Below are positions 1 through 7,994 of a DNA stretch of 64,000 bases, in pieces. The notes beneath the pieces are model-generated. The model did not search any database, was not told where the DNA came from, and saw nothing but the letters and a program-made list of their open reading frames with translations. A program made the position numbers and the translations under genes. The stretch is from Mycolicibacterium aubagnense (lineage in GTDB: Bacteria > Actinomycetota > Actinomycetes > Mycobacteriales > Mycobacteriaceae), in contig NZ_AP022577.1 in assembly GCF_010730955.1 (NCBI RefSeq), positions 682,001 to 746,000 of the forward strand, read 5' to 3'. Each line of letters opens with the position of its first letter. The stretch's first letter is position 1.

Positions 1-771
1 CCACGTCGCGGTCGCCTCATCCCAGGTGGCGCCGGTGACCTCGGTGTCGAACCGGACGTGCGGGCGGATTTCGTACTTGTCCAGGATGCGTTCGAAATAC
101 GCCTGCAGTTCGGGTTGTTCGGCGAAGAACTGCGTCCAATGATCACTGGGTTCAAAGCTGTAGCAGTAGAAGTGATTTCCCACGTCGACCCGGGCGCCCG
201 GATATCTGTTGTGCCACCAGGTACCGCCGACACCGGCAGCGCGTTCGATGATGGTGAACCGAATCCCGGCCTCTTTCAGCCGGATCCCGGCGAGCAGTCC
301 CGATTCGCCGCAGCCGATGACGAGCACCGGGAAATCCGCGGCCGATTCGGCGTCACCACCGGAAGCGTCAGTCGCCCGGACAGCCCGGGTATCCGTCCCG
401 TCGAGCTCCATCTCCTCCAGCACCATCGGGACGTACTCGTCGGGCACCGGTTCGCAGACCAGCCACTCCATCATCTCCTTGAGCAGCTCGCCGCCGATGG
501 GCTGCGGCTCGGGGCAGCCTCGGTCGCGGTAGTCCGCGATCACCGTCAGAGCCAGTGTGCGTACCGCCGCCTTGTCGTCCTCGGACATGTAGCCCTGGAC
601 CTCGTTGAGGAACAGCCCGGCAGGGCGCAGAGCACCGCGGATGAGCTCCGGATCACCCGACATGTGCACCAGCGACAGCATCAGCGTGGGGATGCTGACG
701 TCCATCAGCGCCCGGGCGATTTCCTCATCGGAGGTCGTAAATGGTTGTCCTGCATGTCGGTTACGCACCAT
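1..771 (-). CDS. Baeyer-Villiger-type flavin monooxygenase, N-terminal part (cut by window edge)
   Basis: Only the first 257 codons are present; the 3' end lies beyond base 1. After a helical N-terminal extension of about 125 residues, typical of the 4-hydroxyacetophenone monooxygenase group, there is an FAD Rossmann motif GCGESG and then VGGTWWHNRYPGARVD, a hallmark of flavin monooxygenases. Such enzymes insert one oxygen atom into ketones or oxidise heteroatoms using NADPH and FAD. The start is ATG at 771 with GTG as second codon; an AGG lies about 8 bases upstream. It is transcribed divergently from cyp124 across only 78 bases, so shared control is possible. The substrate cannot be read from sequence; the neighbours suggest lipid or steroid ketones (inference). 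Confidence 0.85.
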   Translation of the reverse strand, partial: MVRNRHAGQPFTTSDEEIARALMDVSIPTLMLSLVHMSGDPELIRGALRPAGLFLNEVQGYMSEDDKAAVRTLALTVIADYRDRGCPEPQPIGGELLKEMMEWLVCEPVPDEYVPMVLEEMELDGTDTRAVRATDASGGDAESAADFPVLVIGCGESGLLAGIRLKEAGIRFTIIERAAGVGGTWWHNRYPGARVDVGNHFYCYSFEPSDHWTQFFAEQPELQAYFERILDKYEIRPHVRFDTEVTGATWDEATATW

Positions 772-849
772 ACGGACCTATCACGTTCGGCGGATTCTTC
801 GCAGCCGATTCTGCCGCGCCACTGCCCGGCCGAGCCTTACGCTCCGACG

Positions 850-2133
850 ATGGCCCTAGCGTTACTCGACAACGGCGCTCCGCCGGCTGACCTCGCCCTG
901 TCCGACATCGACCTCGGTTCGGTCCGATTCTGGGGCCGGCGCGATGGGTTCCGGGACGCCGCGTTCGCCACGCTGCGGCGCGAAGCACCCATCTCCTTTC
1001 ACACCGAGCTGACCCAGGAGGGGTTCGAACCGGGTCCGGGACACTGGGCGTTGACCCGCTACGACGACGTGTTCTTCGCCAGCCGCCACCCGCACATCTT
1101 CAGTTCCGCGGACGGCATCACGATCGCTGAGCAAACGCCCGAACTCGCCGAGTATTTCGGGTCGATGATCGTGATGGACGACCCGCGGCACACCCGGCTG
1201 CGCAATATCGTGCGCAGCGCATTCACCCCGAAGGTGGTGGCGCGGACCGAAGCGTCGGTGCGGAACCGGGCGCGCAGTCTGGTCGAGTCGATGATCGAGC
1301 GCCATCCGGACGGTCACGGTGACATCGTGGCCGACCTGGCGGGACCTCTGCCGTTGCAGATCATCTGCGACATGATGGGCATTCCGGAGCAGGATCACGA
1401 ACGGATCTTCCACTGGACCAACATCATTCTCGGGTTCGGTGACCCCGATCTGACCACCGATTACGAGGAGTTCTTCCGCTGCGCCATGGATATCGGCGCC
1501 TATGCCACCGCTTTGGCCGACGATCGCCGCGTCAACCCCCACGACGACCTGACCACTGCCCTGGTACACGCCGAGGTGGACGGCGAGCGACTCACGTCGG
1601 GCGAGGTGGCGTCGTTCTTCATCCTGCTGGTCGTCGCGGGGAACGAGACCACGCGCAATGCGATCAGCCACGGGGTGCTGACCCTCAGCCGGTTCCCTGA
1701 GCAGCGCGACCAGTGGTGGGCCGACTATGACGCGGTGGCGCCCACCGCGGTCGAGGAGGTCATCCGCTGGGCCTCCCCCGTGGTCTACATGCGCCGCACC
1801 CTGACACAGGATTTCGAGCTGAGCGGCGTGAAAATGCAAGCCGGGCAGAAGGTTACGTTGTGGTACGGCTCGGCCAACCGGGACGAGGCGAAATTCGACC
1901 GACCCTGGCTGTTCGACGTGCACCGGAACCCCAATCCGCATGTGGGTTTCGGTGGCGGTGGCGCACACTTCTGCCTGGGTGCGAACCTGGCGCGCCGCGA
2001 GATCGCCGTGGCGTTCGAGGAGATCCACCGCCGTGTGCCGGACCTGACGGCCACCGACGAACCCGACCGGCTCTGGTCGCAGTTCATCCACGGCATCAAG
2101 CGCTTGCCGGTGAGTTGGACGCCGCCACGCTGA
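850..2133 (+). CDS. cyp124: Cytochrome P450 CYP124, methyl-branched lipid omega-hydroxylase
   Basis: 427 residues, close to the length of M. tuberculosis CYP124 (Rv2266) and matching it through most of the chain as I recall it. Visible P450 hallmarks are the I-helix AGNETTRN (about residue 263), the ExxR motif EVIR (about 303-306) and the haem loop FGGGGAHFCLG with the haem-ligating cysteine near 375. Known enzymes of this family hydroxylate the terminal carbon of methyl-branched lipids, including the cholesterol side chain, fed by ferredoxin. ATG at 850 was chosen because it gives the family N-terminus; the reading frame stays open far upstream but that part is antisense to the monooxygenase gene. 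Confidence 0.95.
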   Translation: MALALLDNGAPPADLALSDIDLGSVRFWGRRDGFRDAAFATLRREAPISFHTELTQEGFEPGPGHWALTRYDDVFFASRHPHIFSSADGITIAEQTPELAEYFGSMIVMDDPRHTRLRNIVRSAFTPKVVARTEASVRNRARSLVESMIERHPDGHGDIVADLAGPLPLQIICDMMGIPEQDHERIFHWTNIILGFGDPDLTTDYEEFFRCAMDIGAYATALADDRRVNPHDDLTTALVHAEVDGERLTSGEVASFFILLVVAGNETTRNAISHGVLTLSRFPEQRDQWWADYDAVAPTAVEEVIRWASPVVYMRRTLTQDFELSGVKMQAGQKVTLWYGSANRDEAKFDRPWLFDVHRNPNPHVGFGGGGAHFCLGANLARREIAVAFEEIHRRVPDLTATDEPDRLWSQFIHGIKRLPVSWTPPR

Positions 2134-2137
2134 CCGC

Positions 2138-2521
2138 TTACTGGACGATCAGCACTCCGACCATGCCGGGGTGATACACGCAGTAGTACGGGTAGCGACC
2201 CGGTGTCGTGGGAGCGCTGAAGGTCACCTGCGCATTGCCGCCGACCTTGACGTCGAATTGCCCCTTGACCTTCGACGTCACGGTATGCGCGACGTCGTCG
2301 CTGTTCACGACGGTGATCTTCGCGCCGGGCGACACGGTCAGCGGGTCACCGAAATTCAGCGCGGTGATGGTGATCGCCGGGCCCTGCACGGGGCCGGTCA
2401 CCGGTACCGCGCTGACCGGCGGGGTGCTGTTCGGCGCCGGTGCCGGGCTCGAGCACCCCGCCCCCGCCCCGGTCGCCAGCGACATCGCCACGAGCACCGC
2501 CGATATCCGCGTCGCGGTCAT
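2138..2521 (-). CDS. Secreted cupredoxin-like copper lipoprotein
   Basis: 127 residues. The N-terminus is a signal peptide ending in a possible, weak lipobox (GAGC) followed by a Pro-rich linker. The remainder is a plastocyanin/pseudoazurin-type fold with likely type-1 copper ligands: a His in DDVAHTV and the C-terminal cluster YYCVYHPGM (Cys, His, Met). Such proteins carry single electrons outside the membrane; the redox partner here is unknown. The start ATG at 2521 overlaps the stop of the upstream dienelactone hydrolase gene by four bases (ATGA), so the two are co-translated. It converges on cyp124 with a four-base gap and no evident terminator. Confidence 0.85.
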   Translation of the reverse strand: MTATRISAVLVAMSLATGAGAGCSSPAPAPNSTPPVSAVPVTGPVQGPAITITALNFGDPLTVSPGAKITVVNSDDVAHTVTSKVKGQFDVKVGGNAQVTFSAPTTPGRYPYYCVYHPGMVGVLIVQ

Positions 2522-3426
2522 GCCAGGTACCTCTCCAGCCAGGACTGCGTCTGCTGCCACGCATCGGCGGCCGCCGCGGCGTTGTACCGCGGACCCGAGT
2601 CATTGAAGAAGGCGTGATCGGCGTCGGGCTCCACAACGATCTGATGGGCCATGCCGGCCTGCTCCAGTGCCGCCGCTGCCGCGTCCTTACTGGATGTCAC
2701 CCGCTCGTCCTTGGCGCCGTAAAACGCCAGCACCGCAGCCTGTTTCGAGCCCGCGAAGTCATGCGGGTCCGGCAGCGGCCCGTAGAACGGCAGCGCCGCC
2801 GCCAGCCTCGGCTCGCCGGCGGCCAGCAGCTGCCAGGTGAGCCCGCCGCCGAAGCAGAACCCGATGACCGCGAGCTTGACGCCGGGAGCCCGTCGCTGCA
2901 GCTCGTCGAGCCCCGAACGCAGGTCGGCGACGAACTGGTCCGGAGGGATCTTGCCCAGTGCCGCAGTGGCTTCCGCGGGATCTTTGAATGCGGCGGTGCC
3001 TCCCTGCGCCGACAGGAGATCAATGCCCAGTGCCGAGTACCCCGTGCCGCCGAAGCGGCCGACGACCGACCGGACCCAGTCGTTCAGGCCCTTGTTCTCG
3101 TGGATCACCAATACCGCGCCGCGAGGCTGGGCGGCCCCGGCCCACGCCCCCTGCAGCTTGTCGTCGGCCCAGGTGATCGGCGCAGGCTGCACGGCGTTCT
3201 CCAGACCAGGCGGAGGGCCGGGCTCGATCGACGGCTTGCTTGCCGTTGTCGACGTCGTGGCCGCGGTCGGACCGCGACTCTCGCCGCATGCGGCGATCAG
3301 GGCGGTCGCGGCCGCGGTGCCCACGCCCAACAGCGCGAGCCTGCGCATGGCTTCCCGGCGGGACAGCAACCCGTCGACATGGTCGGTGGCGATTTCCTCG
3401 GCGATATACCGCTGCAAGGGGGTCAC
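2518..3426 (-). CDS. Dienelactone hydrolase family protein with Tat-type lipoprotein signal
   Basis: 302 residues from a GTG at 3426. The N-terminus has a twin-arginine motif (SRREAMRRLALLG) and a lipobox-like LIAAC, so export by Tat and lipid anchoring are likely. The hydrolase domain shows the Cys nucleophile of the dienelactone hydrolase family in GFCFGGG, an Asp in YGAKDERV and a His in DADHAFF, so the Cys-Asp-His triad looks complete. Family enzymes open cyclic lactones or esters; the substrate here is unknown. It overlaps the downstream cupredoxin by four bases, an unusual pairing of an exported hydrolase with a copper protein. Confidence 0.85.
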   Translation of the reverse strand: MTPLQRYIAEEIATDHVDGLLSRREAMRRLALLGVGTAAATALIAACGESRGPTAATTSTTASKPSIEPGPPPGLENAVQPAPITWADDKLQGAWAGAAQPRGAVLVIHENKGLNDWVRSVVGRFGGTGYSALGIDLLSAQGGTAAFKDPAEATAALGKIPPDQFVADLRSGLDELQRRAPGVKLAVIGFCFGGGLTWQLLAAGEPRLAAALPFYGPLPDPHDFAGSKQAAVLAFYGAKDERVTSSKDAAAAALEQAGMAHQIVVEPDADHAFFNDSGPRYNAAAAADAWQQTQSWLERYLA

Positions 3427-3495
3427 CCGAGTCAGTATCCGCCCTGATCCTGAGCGACGTCCCAGGTTTCCCCTGGACGAGTAGACAATGTTACG

Positions 3496-3509
3496 AAAGT
3501 GTTCACTTT
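3496..3509. promoter_or_regulatory. Inverted repeat in divergent promoter region
   Basis: AAAGTG-tt-CACTTT is a perfect 6-2-6 dyad between the divergent dienelactone hydrolase and amidohydrolase genes. A TTGACA hexamer follows at 3514-3519 on the plus strand. The arrangement suits a TetR-type operator, but no regulator gene is adjacent, so its binding protein is unknown. Confidence 0.4.
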
Positions 3510-3549
3510 TCCATTGACAGCGGCCTGAGCGGCACGCTTCTATAGCTAG

Positions 3550-5349
3550 GTGACCTCTGCAACGACGTTCGACACGATCATTCGCAACGGGCGCTGGTTC
3601 GACGGAACCGGTGCGCCTGCTGCCGTCCGGGACATCGGAATTCGCGCCGGGCACGTGGTGGAGATCGGGGTGGACCTGGACGAGGCCGGATGCTCGAACG
3701 TCGTCGACGCCACCGGCAAGTGGGTGACCCCCGGCCTGCTGGACATCCACACGCACTACGACGTCGAGGTCCTCGCCGGCCCCGGCCTGGCCGAGTCGCT
3801 GCGGCACGGCGTGACCACGGTGATGCTGGGTTCGTGTTCCCTCTCGACCGTGCACGTCGGCGGTGAAGACGCCGGTGACCTGTTCGGCCGCGTGGAGGCC
3901 ATCCCGCGCGATCACGTCATCGCCGCTGTCGACGAGAACAAGACCTGGGACACCGCAGAGGGTTACGTCACCGCACTCGAAGATCGCCCACTCGGGCCGA
4001 ACGTGGCCGCGTTCATCGGCCATTCCGACATGCGCACCGCCGTCATGGGTCTGGACCGCGCGACCCGCAAGGATGTCCGCCCGACGCGCGGGGAGCAGGC
4101 CGAGATGGAACAGATGCTCGCGGCCGCGCTGCAGGCCGGCTTCGTCGGAATGTCTTCGCAACAGCTGCTTTTCGACAAGATCGACGGCGACACCTGCCGG
4201 TCGCGCACCCTGCCGTCGACCTATGCCAGGGCACGCGAACTGCGCCGGCTCAAGACGCAGCTGCGGCGCTCGGGCCGCATCCTGCAGTCCGGCCCGGACC
4301 TGCAGAATCCGCTGAACCTGGTGTCCCAGTTGGCCCAGTCGCTCGGCCTGTTCCGGGAGAACCTCAAGACCAGCCTGCTCTCCGCGGCCGACATCAAGGC
4401 CAACCCCTATGCCATCACCATCATGGGGCCGATTGCCCGGCTGGTGAACAAGCTCGGCGGGAACTTCCGGTGGCAACATCTGCCGGTGCCGTTCGAGGTC
4501 TACGCCGACGGCATCGACCTCGTGGTGTTCGAGGAATTCGGTTCCGGCGCAGCGGCTCTGCACCTGCGCGACGAGGTCGAGCGCAACGAGCTGATGCGAA
4601 ACGACGACTACCGCCGCCAGTTCCGCAAGGACTACGAGAAGAAGTTCGGCGTCCGGGTGTGGCACCGTGACTTCTTCGACGCCGAGATCGTCGGCTGCCC
4701 CGACGAATCCCTGGCCGGCAAGACCTTCGGCCAGGTCGGCGTCGAGCGCGGCCTGCACCCGGTGGACGCCTTCCTGGATCTGGTACTCGAGTACGGCCGC
4801 GATCTCCGTTGGCGCACAACAATTTCCAACCACCGCCCCGAGGTGCTGAAGAAGCTGGCCCGCGATCCCGGCATCCAGCTCGGCTTCTCCGATGCCGGCG
4901 CACACCTGCGGAACATGGCGTTCTACAACATGGGCCTGCGCCTGCTACGGCACGTGCGCGACGCCGAACGCGCCGGAACTCCCTTCTTGACCGTCGAGCA
5001 GGCCGTTCATCGACTGACCGGCGAGCTCGCGGACTGGTACCGCCTGGACGCCGGACATCTGCGCGTCGGCGACCGGGCCGACCTGGTCGTCATCGACCCC
5101 GAGCGCCTGGACGCTTCGCTGGACGCCTACGCCGAGGATCCCGTCGAGCAGTACGGCGGACTGTCCCGCATGGTCAACCGCAACGACGCCACCGTCGCCG
5201 CGGTGTTCGTCAGTGGCCAGCAGGTGATCCGAGACGGCGTGCCGACCGAACTGGTGGGCACCACCCGTACCGGCCGCTTCCTGCGGTTCGCCCGTCAGAC
5301 CCCAGCTCTGCCCGTCGTCAAGGAAGGTGAATTCGCCAGTGTCGGTTGA
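3550..5349 (+). CDS. N-acyl-D-amino-acid deacylase/amidohydrolase family protein
   Basis: 599 residues from GTG 3550. It is a metal-dependent amidohydrolase of the D-aminoacylase type: an N-terminal beta-sandwich (IIRNGRWFDGTG), the metal-binding HxH in DIHTHYDVE near residue 70, and a late Asp in GFSDAGAHLRN, with the C-terminal ADLVVIDPERLD strand that closes the sandwich. Family members hydrolyse N-acyl-D-amino acids or cyclic amides and ureas. The next gene, a SnoaL-like protein, overlaps its 3' end, so the two probably act on the same small molecule. The true substrate is not evident. Confidence 0.85.
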   Translation: MTSATTFDTIIRNGRWFDGTGAPAAVRDIGIRAGHVVEIGVDLDEAGCSNVVDATGKWVTPGLLDIHTHYDVEVLAGPGLAESLRHGVTTVMLGSCSLSTVHVGGEDAGDLFGRVEAIPRDHVIAAVDENKTWDTAEGYVTALEDRPLGPNVAAFIGHSDMRTAVMGLDRATRKDVRPTRGEQAEMEQMLAAALQAGFVGMSSQQLLFDKIDGDTCRSRTLPSTYARARELRRLKTQLRRSGRILQSGPDLQNPLNLVSQLAQSLGLFRENLKTSLLSAADIKANPYAITIMGPIARLVNKLGGNFRWQHLPVPFEVYADGIDLVVFEEFGSGAAALHLRDEVERNELMRNDDYRRQFRKDYEKKFGVRVWHRDFFDAEIVGCPDESLAGKTFGQVGVERGLHPVDAFLDLVLEYGRDLRWRTTISNHRPEVLKKLARDPGIQLGFSDAGAHLRNMAFYNMGLRLLRHVRDAERAGTPFLTVEQAVHRLTGELADWYRLDAGHLRVGDRADLVVIDPERLDASLDAYAEDPVEQYGGLSRMVNRNDATVAAVFVSGQQVIRDGVPTELVGTTRTGRFLRFARQTPALPVVKEGEFASVG

Positions 5350-5782
5350 AGATACGATCCACGGTTTGTGGCAGGCGCTGTCCGCGCGGGACTGGGAACG
5401 GTTGACGGACTTCGTATCCGACGACTGCATCTACCTGGACATGCCGGTCGGCCCGGCCGCCGCCGCCCGCGGGCCCGAGGACATCGTGAAGCGCCTCAAG
5501 ATCGGGCTGGAACCGCTGGCCTCCTATGAGAACTTCGACGGTCTGCTGCTGACCAACGGCGCCGACGCCATGTACGAGCATCACGAGGAATGGCATTGGG
5601 AGACCGGGGAATCCGCGGTACTCAAGTTCGTCACGGTGCACCGCGTGGAGAACGGCAAGGTGACGTTGTGGAAGGACTACTGGGACATGAGCGCGCTGTC
5701 CAACTTCGCGCCGCCGTCCTGGCTGGAGAACTTCGCGACCGCTGACATGTCGTGGATTTTCGACGCGACGGGCCTGGTCTGA
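5339..5782 (+). CDS. SnoaL-like / limonene-epoxide-hydrolase-like NTF2-fold protein
   Basis: 147 residues if the GTG at 5339 is used; that start stands about 11 bases after an AAGGAAGG ribosome site, whereas an alternative GTG at 5327 is too close to it. The sequence has the NTF2-like pattern (WQALSARDWERLTDFVSDDCIYLDMP, then VHRVENGKVTLWKDYWDM) found in SnoaL cyclases and limonene-1,2-epoxide hydrolases: a cone-shaped barrel that binds hydrophobic ligands. It overlaps the amidohydrolase by 11 bases and is clearly coupled to it. Whether it is an enzyme or a binding protein cannot be told. Confidence 0.8.
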   Translation: MSVEDTIHGLWQALSARDWERLTDFVSDDCIYLDMPVGPAAAARGPEDIVKRLKIGLEPLASYENFDGLLLTNGADAMYEHHEEWHWETGESAVLKFVTVHRVENGKVTLWKDYWDMSALSNFAPPSWLENFATADMSWIFDATGLV

Positions 5783-5794
5783 CCGCCGCGCCGC

Positions 5795-6277
5795 TCAGAG
5801 GGTGATCTTGCAGGCCTGACCGATGTCGAGGGTGCGCAGCATCCGGCCCATGCCGAGCCACATGGCACACGACAGCGCCAGGTCGGTCAACAACTCGTCG
5901 CTGAAATGCTCTGCGGCGCGGGCCCAGAAGTCTTCGTCGTCGCGCAGGCCGGTGTGATCGGTGGCGAAGCGGTAGGCGAACTCGGCCGCGATGCGCTCCT
6001 GGTCGGAGTAGCCGGGCCAGGTCTGCCAGACGCCCGCGTGGTCGTAGAGGTCCTCGTCGACGCCGGCCCCGGGACCCGCTGCGTCACGCGTGTTCTGACA
6101 CGTCACGCATTCGTTGTCGAGCGCGATCACCGCGCGCGCCAGTTCGCGAACACGTAAGGGCAAGCGGCCCTTGGTGTACACCGCGTGGGTGAAACCCGCC
6201 ATGGCCGTAGCGATGTCGGGTGACTTGACCACCCAGGCGGTTACGTCTTCGTCGGTGAAATCTCCGATTCGGCTCAC
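5795..6277 (-). CDS. Carboxymuconolactone decarboxylase / AhpD-like protein
   Basis: 160 residues from GTG 6277. It has the AhpD-type core with the redox pair in NECVTCQNTRDAA (CxxC), preceded by LPLRVRELARAVIAL, and all-helical composition. Such proteins act as peroxidase or disulphide-linked oxidoreductases, or as lactone decarboxylases. The KstR-type operator 22 bases upstream of the start ties it to sterol catabolism or its redox stress (inference). It converges on the SnoaL-like gene. An ATG further upstream at 6307 would overlap the operator and lacks a ribosome site, so it was not chosen. Confidence 0.8.
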   Translation of the reverse strand: MSRIGDFTDEDVTAWVVKSPDIATAMAGFTHAVYTKGRLPLRVRELARAVIALDNECVTCQNTRDAAGPGAGVDEDLYDHAGVWQTWPGYSDQERIAAEFAYRFATDHTGLRDDEDFWARAAEHFSDELLTDLALSCAMWLGMGRMLRTLDIGQACKITL

Positions 6278-6299
6278 TTTTCGCACGCTACGCCAAGAC

Positions 6300-6313
6300 T
6301 GAAACAAGTTCTA
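6300..6313 (-). promoter_or_regulatory. KstR-type operator
   Basis: TGAAACAAGTTCTA matches the published KstR consensus TNNAACNNGTTNNA at every fixed position. KstR is the TetR repressor of cholesterol catabolism, released by 3-oxo-cholestenoyl-CoA-type ligands. The site lies 22 bases upstream of the AhpD-like gene on the minus strand. Confidence 0.75.
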
Positions 6314-6360
6314 GTTTTTTCCGCGATGAATCCGTGACGCCGCACGTCACGCCGACGAGA

Positions 6361-6391
6361 ACGGCCCCGCCCCGAAAGCGGGCGAGGCCGT
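6361..6391 (-). terminator. GC-rich stem-loop downstream of bfrA
   Basis: ACGGCCCCGCCC and GGGCGAGGCCGT form a long stem around a short loop just after the bfrA stop. There is no T-run, as is common for mycobacterial terminators. A second small dyad, GTGACG-ccgca-CGTCAC, lies at 6334-6350. Confidence 0.5.
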
Positions 6392-6407
6392 GATCGAGGA
6401 GGCCGGG

Positions 6408-6887
6408 CTATGACGGCGGGCGCGACACGCACTGGGCCGCGTAGAGCTGCTCGCCGAGCTTGTCCATCAACTCCAGCTGGGTTTCCAGGTAGTCGATGTG
6501 GCCTTCCTCGTCGGCCAGGATGGCCTCGAAGATGTTGGCACTGGTGGCATCGCCCTTCTCGCGGCACATGATGATGCCCGGCTTCAGCCGCGTGACCACT
6601 TCGTACTCGATGGCCAGGTCAGCCTCGAACTGCTCGCGCAGCGTCTGCCCGACGCGCAGCGAGAACAGCCGCTGGTAATTGGGCAGGCCATCCAGCAGCA
6701 GAATGCGATCGGTGAGGGTTTCCGCATGGCGCATTTCCTCGAACGACTCTTCACGAGTGTGCTTCGCCAATTCGGTGAAGCCCCAATTGTCCTGCATTTT
6801 GGAGTGCAAGAAGTACTGGTTGATCGCGGTGAGTTCACTGGTCAATTGCTCGTTGAGCAATTTGAGGATTTCGGGGTCGCCTTGCAT
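6408..6887 (-). CDS. bfrA: Bacterioferritin BfrA, haem-containing iron-storage protein
   Basis: 159 residues, the normal size for mycobacterial BfrA (Rv1876). It forms a 24-subunit shell that oxidises Fe(II) at a di-iron ferroxidase site and stores the ferric mineral. The ferroxidase ligands are visible: Glu in NEQLTSELTAINQYF, ExxH in EEMRHAE, Glu in ADLAIEYEV and the late EEGH in LADEEGHIDYLE; an inter-subunit haem Met lies in HSKMQDNWG. The ATG at 6887 has AGGAG five bases upstream. It is divergent from the unknown-Bfd pair across 271 bases, an arrangement that places iron storage next to iron release. Confidence 0.97.
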   Translation of the reverse strand: MQGDPEILKLLNEQLTSELTAINQYFLHSKMQDNWGFTELAKHTREESFEEMRHAETLTDRILLLDGLPNYQRLFSLRVGQTLREQFEADLAIEYEVVTRLKPGIIMCREKGDATSANIFEAILADEEGHIDYLETQLELMDKLGEQLYAAQCVSRPPS

Positions 6888-7086
6888 TTCGGCTCCTAAA
6901 CACCATCGGGGCTGGGTCAAGTGTCACGGGCGCGGAACAGCATCGCGCCTTGTGCCAACCTAGTGCAGCCGCCCCTTGCCGGCGACCAGATCGCCCCGCG
7001 TTTCCGCCTCGATTCCGCCGCGTCATCCGGATTTCCCGATCCGCGACTCCGCCGCTGGCCAGCAGCCATGGACTGGCTGCCCTAAG

Positions 7087-7107
7087 TAAGGTTAGACTGC
7101 ACTAACC
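7087..7107 (+). promoter_or_regulatory. Iron-box-like element (IdeR/DtxR half site with dyad)
   Basis: TAAGGTTAG at 7087-7095 fits one half of the IdeR box TwAGGTwAG exactly, and GGTTAG-actgca-CTAACC at 7090-7107 is a perfect dyad. The six-base spacer is longer than the single base of a canonical box, so binding by IdeR is a prediction only. It lies 52 bases upstream of the start of the unknown-Bfd gene pair. Confidence 0.5.
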
Positions 7108-7158
7108 GCCGCGGGCCGTCCGTCCGCGGTACCCAGCGACCCCGGAATGGCAGGACCG

Positions 7159-7806
7159 ATGAGCGAGCAGCCGTTGCACTCGCTGATTCTTGCCGCCGAT
7201 TATCGCGTCGACGACGTGGAAGCGATGTGGCTGCGACTGAAGTCGCACCGATCGATTCTGACGGAGCTCTCGGCACACCACGTCGTCGTGTATTCGTCCC
7301 TGTGGGAACCGGGGCGCGTATTGGCCACCGTCGGTATTCACAATGCGAATTCTGTGCGCGAAGTCCTGCGGTCACCCGCGATATTCGAATTCTTCGATGC
7401 GTCCGGCGTGGACGACATCCCGGCGGTTTTCGCCGGTGAGGTGGTCGAAAAGATCGAGCTGGCCGAACCGCCGCCAGGCGAGCATGCCGTCGCGTCCGTC
7501 GTCGTCGGTGTCGTCACCGCCGTCGAGGACGTGCCCGCCCTGATGGACAAGGTGCACGATGCGGCCGGCCGCTTCCGGGATGCCGGTGTGTGCAAGGTCT
7601 GGGTGTACCGGGCCTTCGATGACGGCCACGAGGTGCTGATCCTGCAGCAGATCGAGAGCGAAGCCGCTGCGCGCCGCTGGATCGATCACCCCGATGCGGC
7701 CGCGGAATGGATGTCCGCGGCCGGCTTCGGCGTCTATCCGACGGTTTTCGTGGGCACCCTGGCCCACCTCACGTCGGTCGAGTCGTTCGACGAGGAGGCC
7801 GGCTGA
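7159..7806 (+). CDS. Unknown protein with two tandem, related alpha/beta domains
   Basis: 215 residues; I do not recognise a named family. The two halves are repeats of one another: residues about 40-98 (VVVYSSLWEPGRVLATV, then SPAIFEFFDASGVDDIPAVF) align with about 150-207 (VWVYRAFDDGHEVLILQ, then HPDAAAEWMSAAGFGVYPTVF). The pattern resembles ferredoxin-like dimeric alpha/beta-barrel (ABM) domains, the fold of haem-degrading IsdG/MhuD enzymes, but no catalytic residue can be assigned. ATG 7159 has AGGA five bases upstream and was preferred to ATG 7147. Its stop shares a base with the ATG of bfd, and it faces bfrA, so a role in iron mobilisation is inferred. Confidence 0.75.
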   Translation: MSEQPLHSLILAADYRVDDVEAMWLRLKSHRSILTELSAHHVVVYSSLWEPGRVLATVGIHNANSVREVLRSPAIFEFFDASGVDDIPAVFAGEVVEKIELAEPPPGEHAVASVVVGVVTAVEDVPALMDKVHDAAGRFRDAGVCKVWVYRAFDDGHEVLILQQIESEAAARRWIDHPDAAAEWMSAAGFGVYPTVFVGTLAHLTSVESFDEEAG

Positions 7807-7994
7807 TGTTCGTCTGCCTCTGCACCGGAGTGACCAGCCAGGTCGTGACCGAGCTGGTAGCCGACGGCGCGACCACCTCGAAGCAGATCGCCGAGAAGTG
7901 CGGTGCGGGCCTGGACTGCGGCCGCTGCCGCCGGACGGTGCGGGCCATCATCGAAGCGGCCCGCACCGACTGCCCGGTACATAAAGCGGGTTAG
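7806..7994 (+). CDS. bfd: Bacterioferritin-associated ferredoxin Bfd
   Basis: 62 residues with the BFD-type [2Fe-2S] cysteine set: CLC near the N-terminus and CGAGLDCGRC in the middle, followed by a short helix. In other bacteria Bfd docks on bacterioferritin and passes electrons through its haem to reduce and release stored iron. The start codon overlaps the stop of the preceding unknown gene (TGATG), so both are made together, and bfrA is divergent next door. The last four bases overlap the 3' end of the enoyl-CoA hydratase gene on the other strand. Confidence 0.93.
   Translation: MFVCLCTGVTSQVVTELVADGATTSKQIAEKCGAGLDCGRCRRTVRAIIEAARTDCPVHKAG

Noticed and set aside
58..849. Long plus-strand extension of the cyp124 reading frame
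   Set aside because: It is antisense to the Baeyer-Villiger-type gene, which shows clear FAD motifs on the minus strand; CYP124 has its family N-terminus at 850.
862..2091. 409-codon open frame antisense to cyp124
   Set aside because: Same GC-driven effect; no domain, and the P450 is unambiguous.
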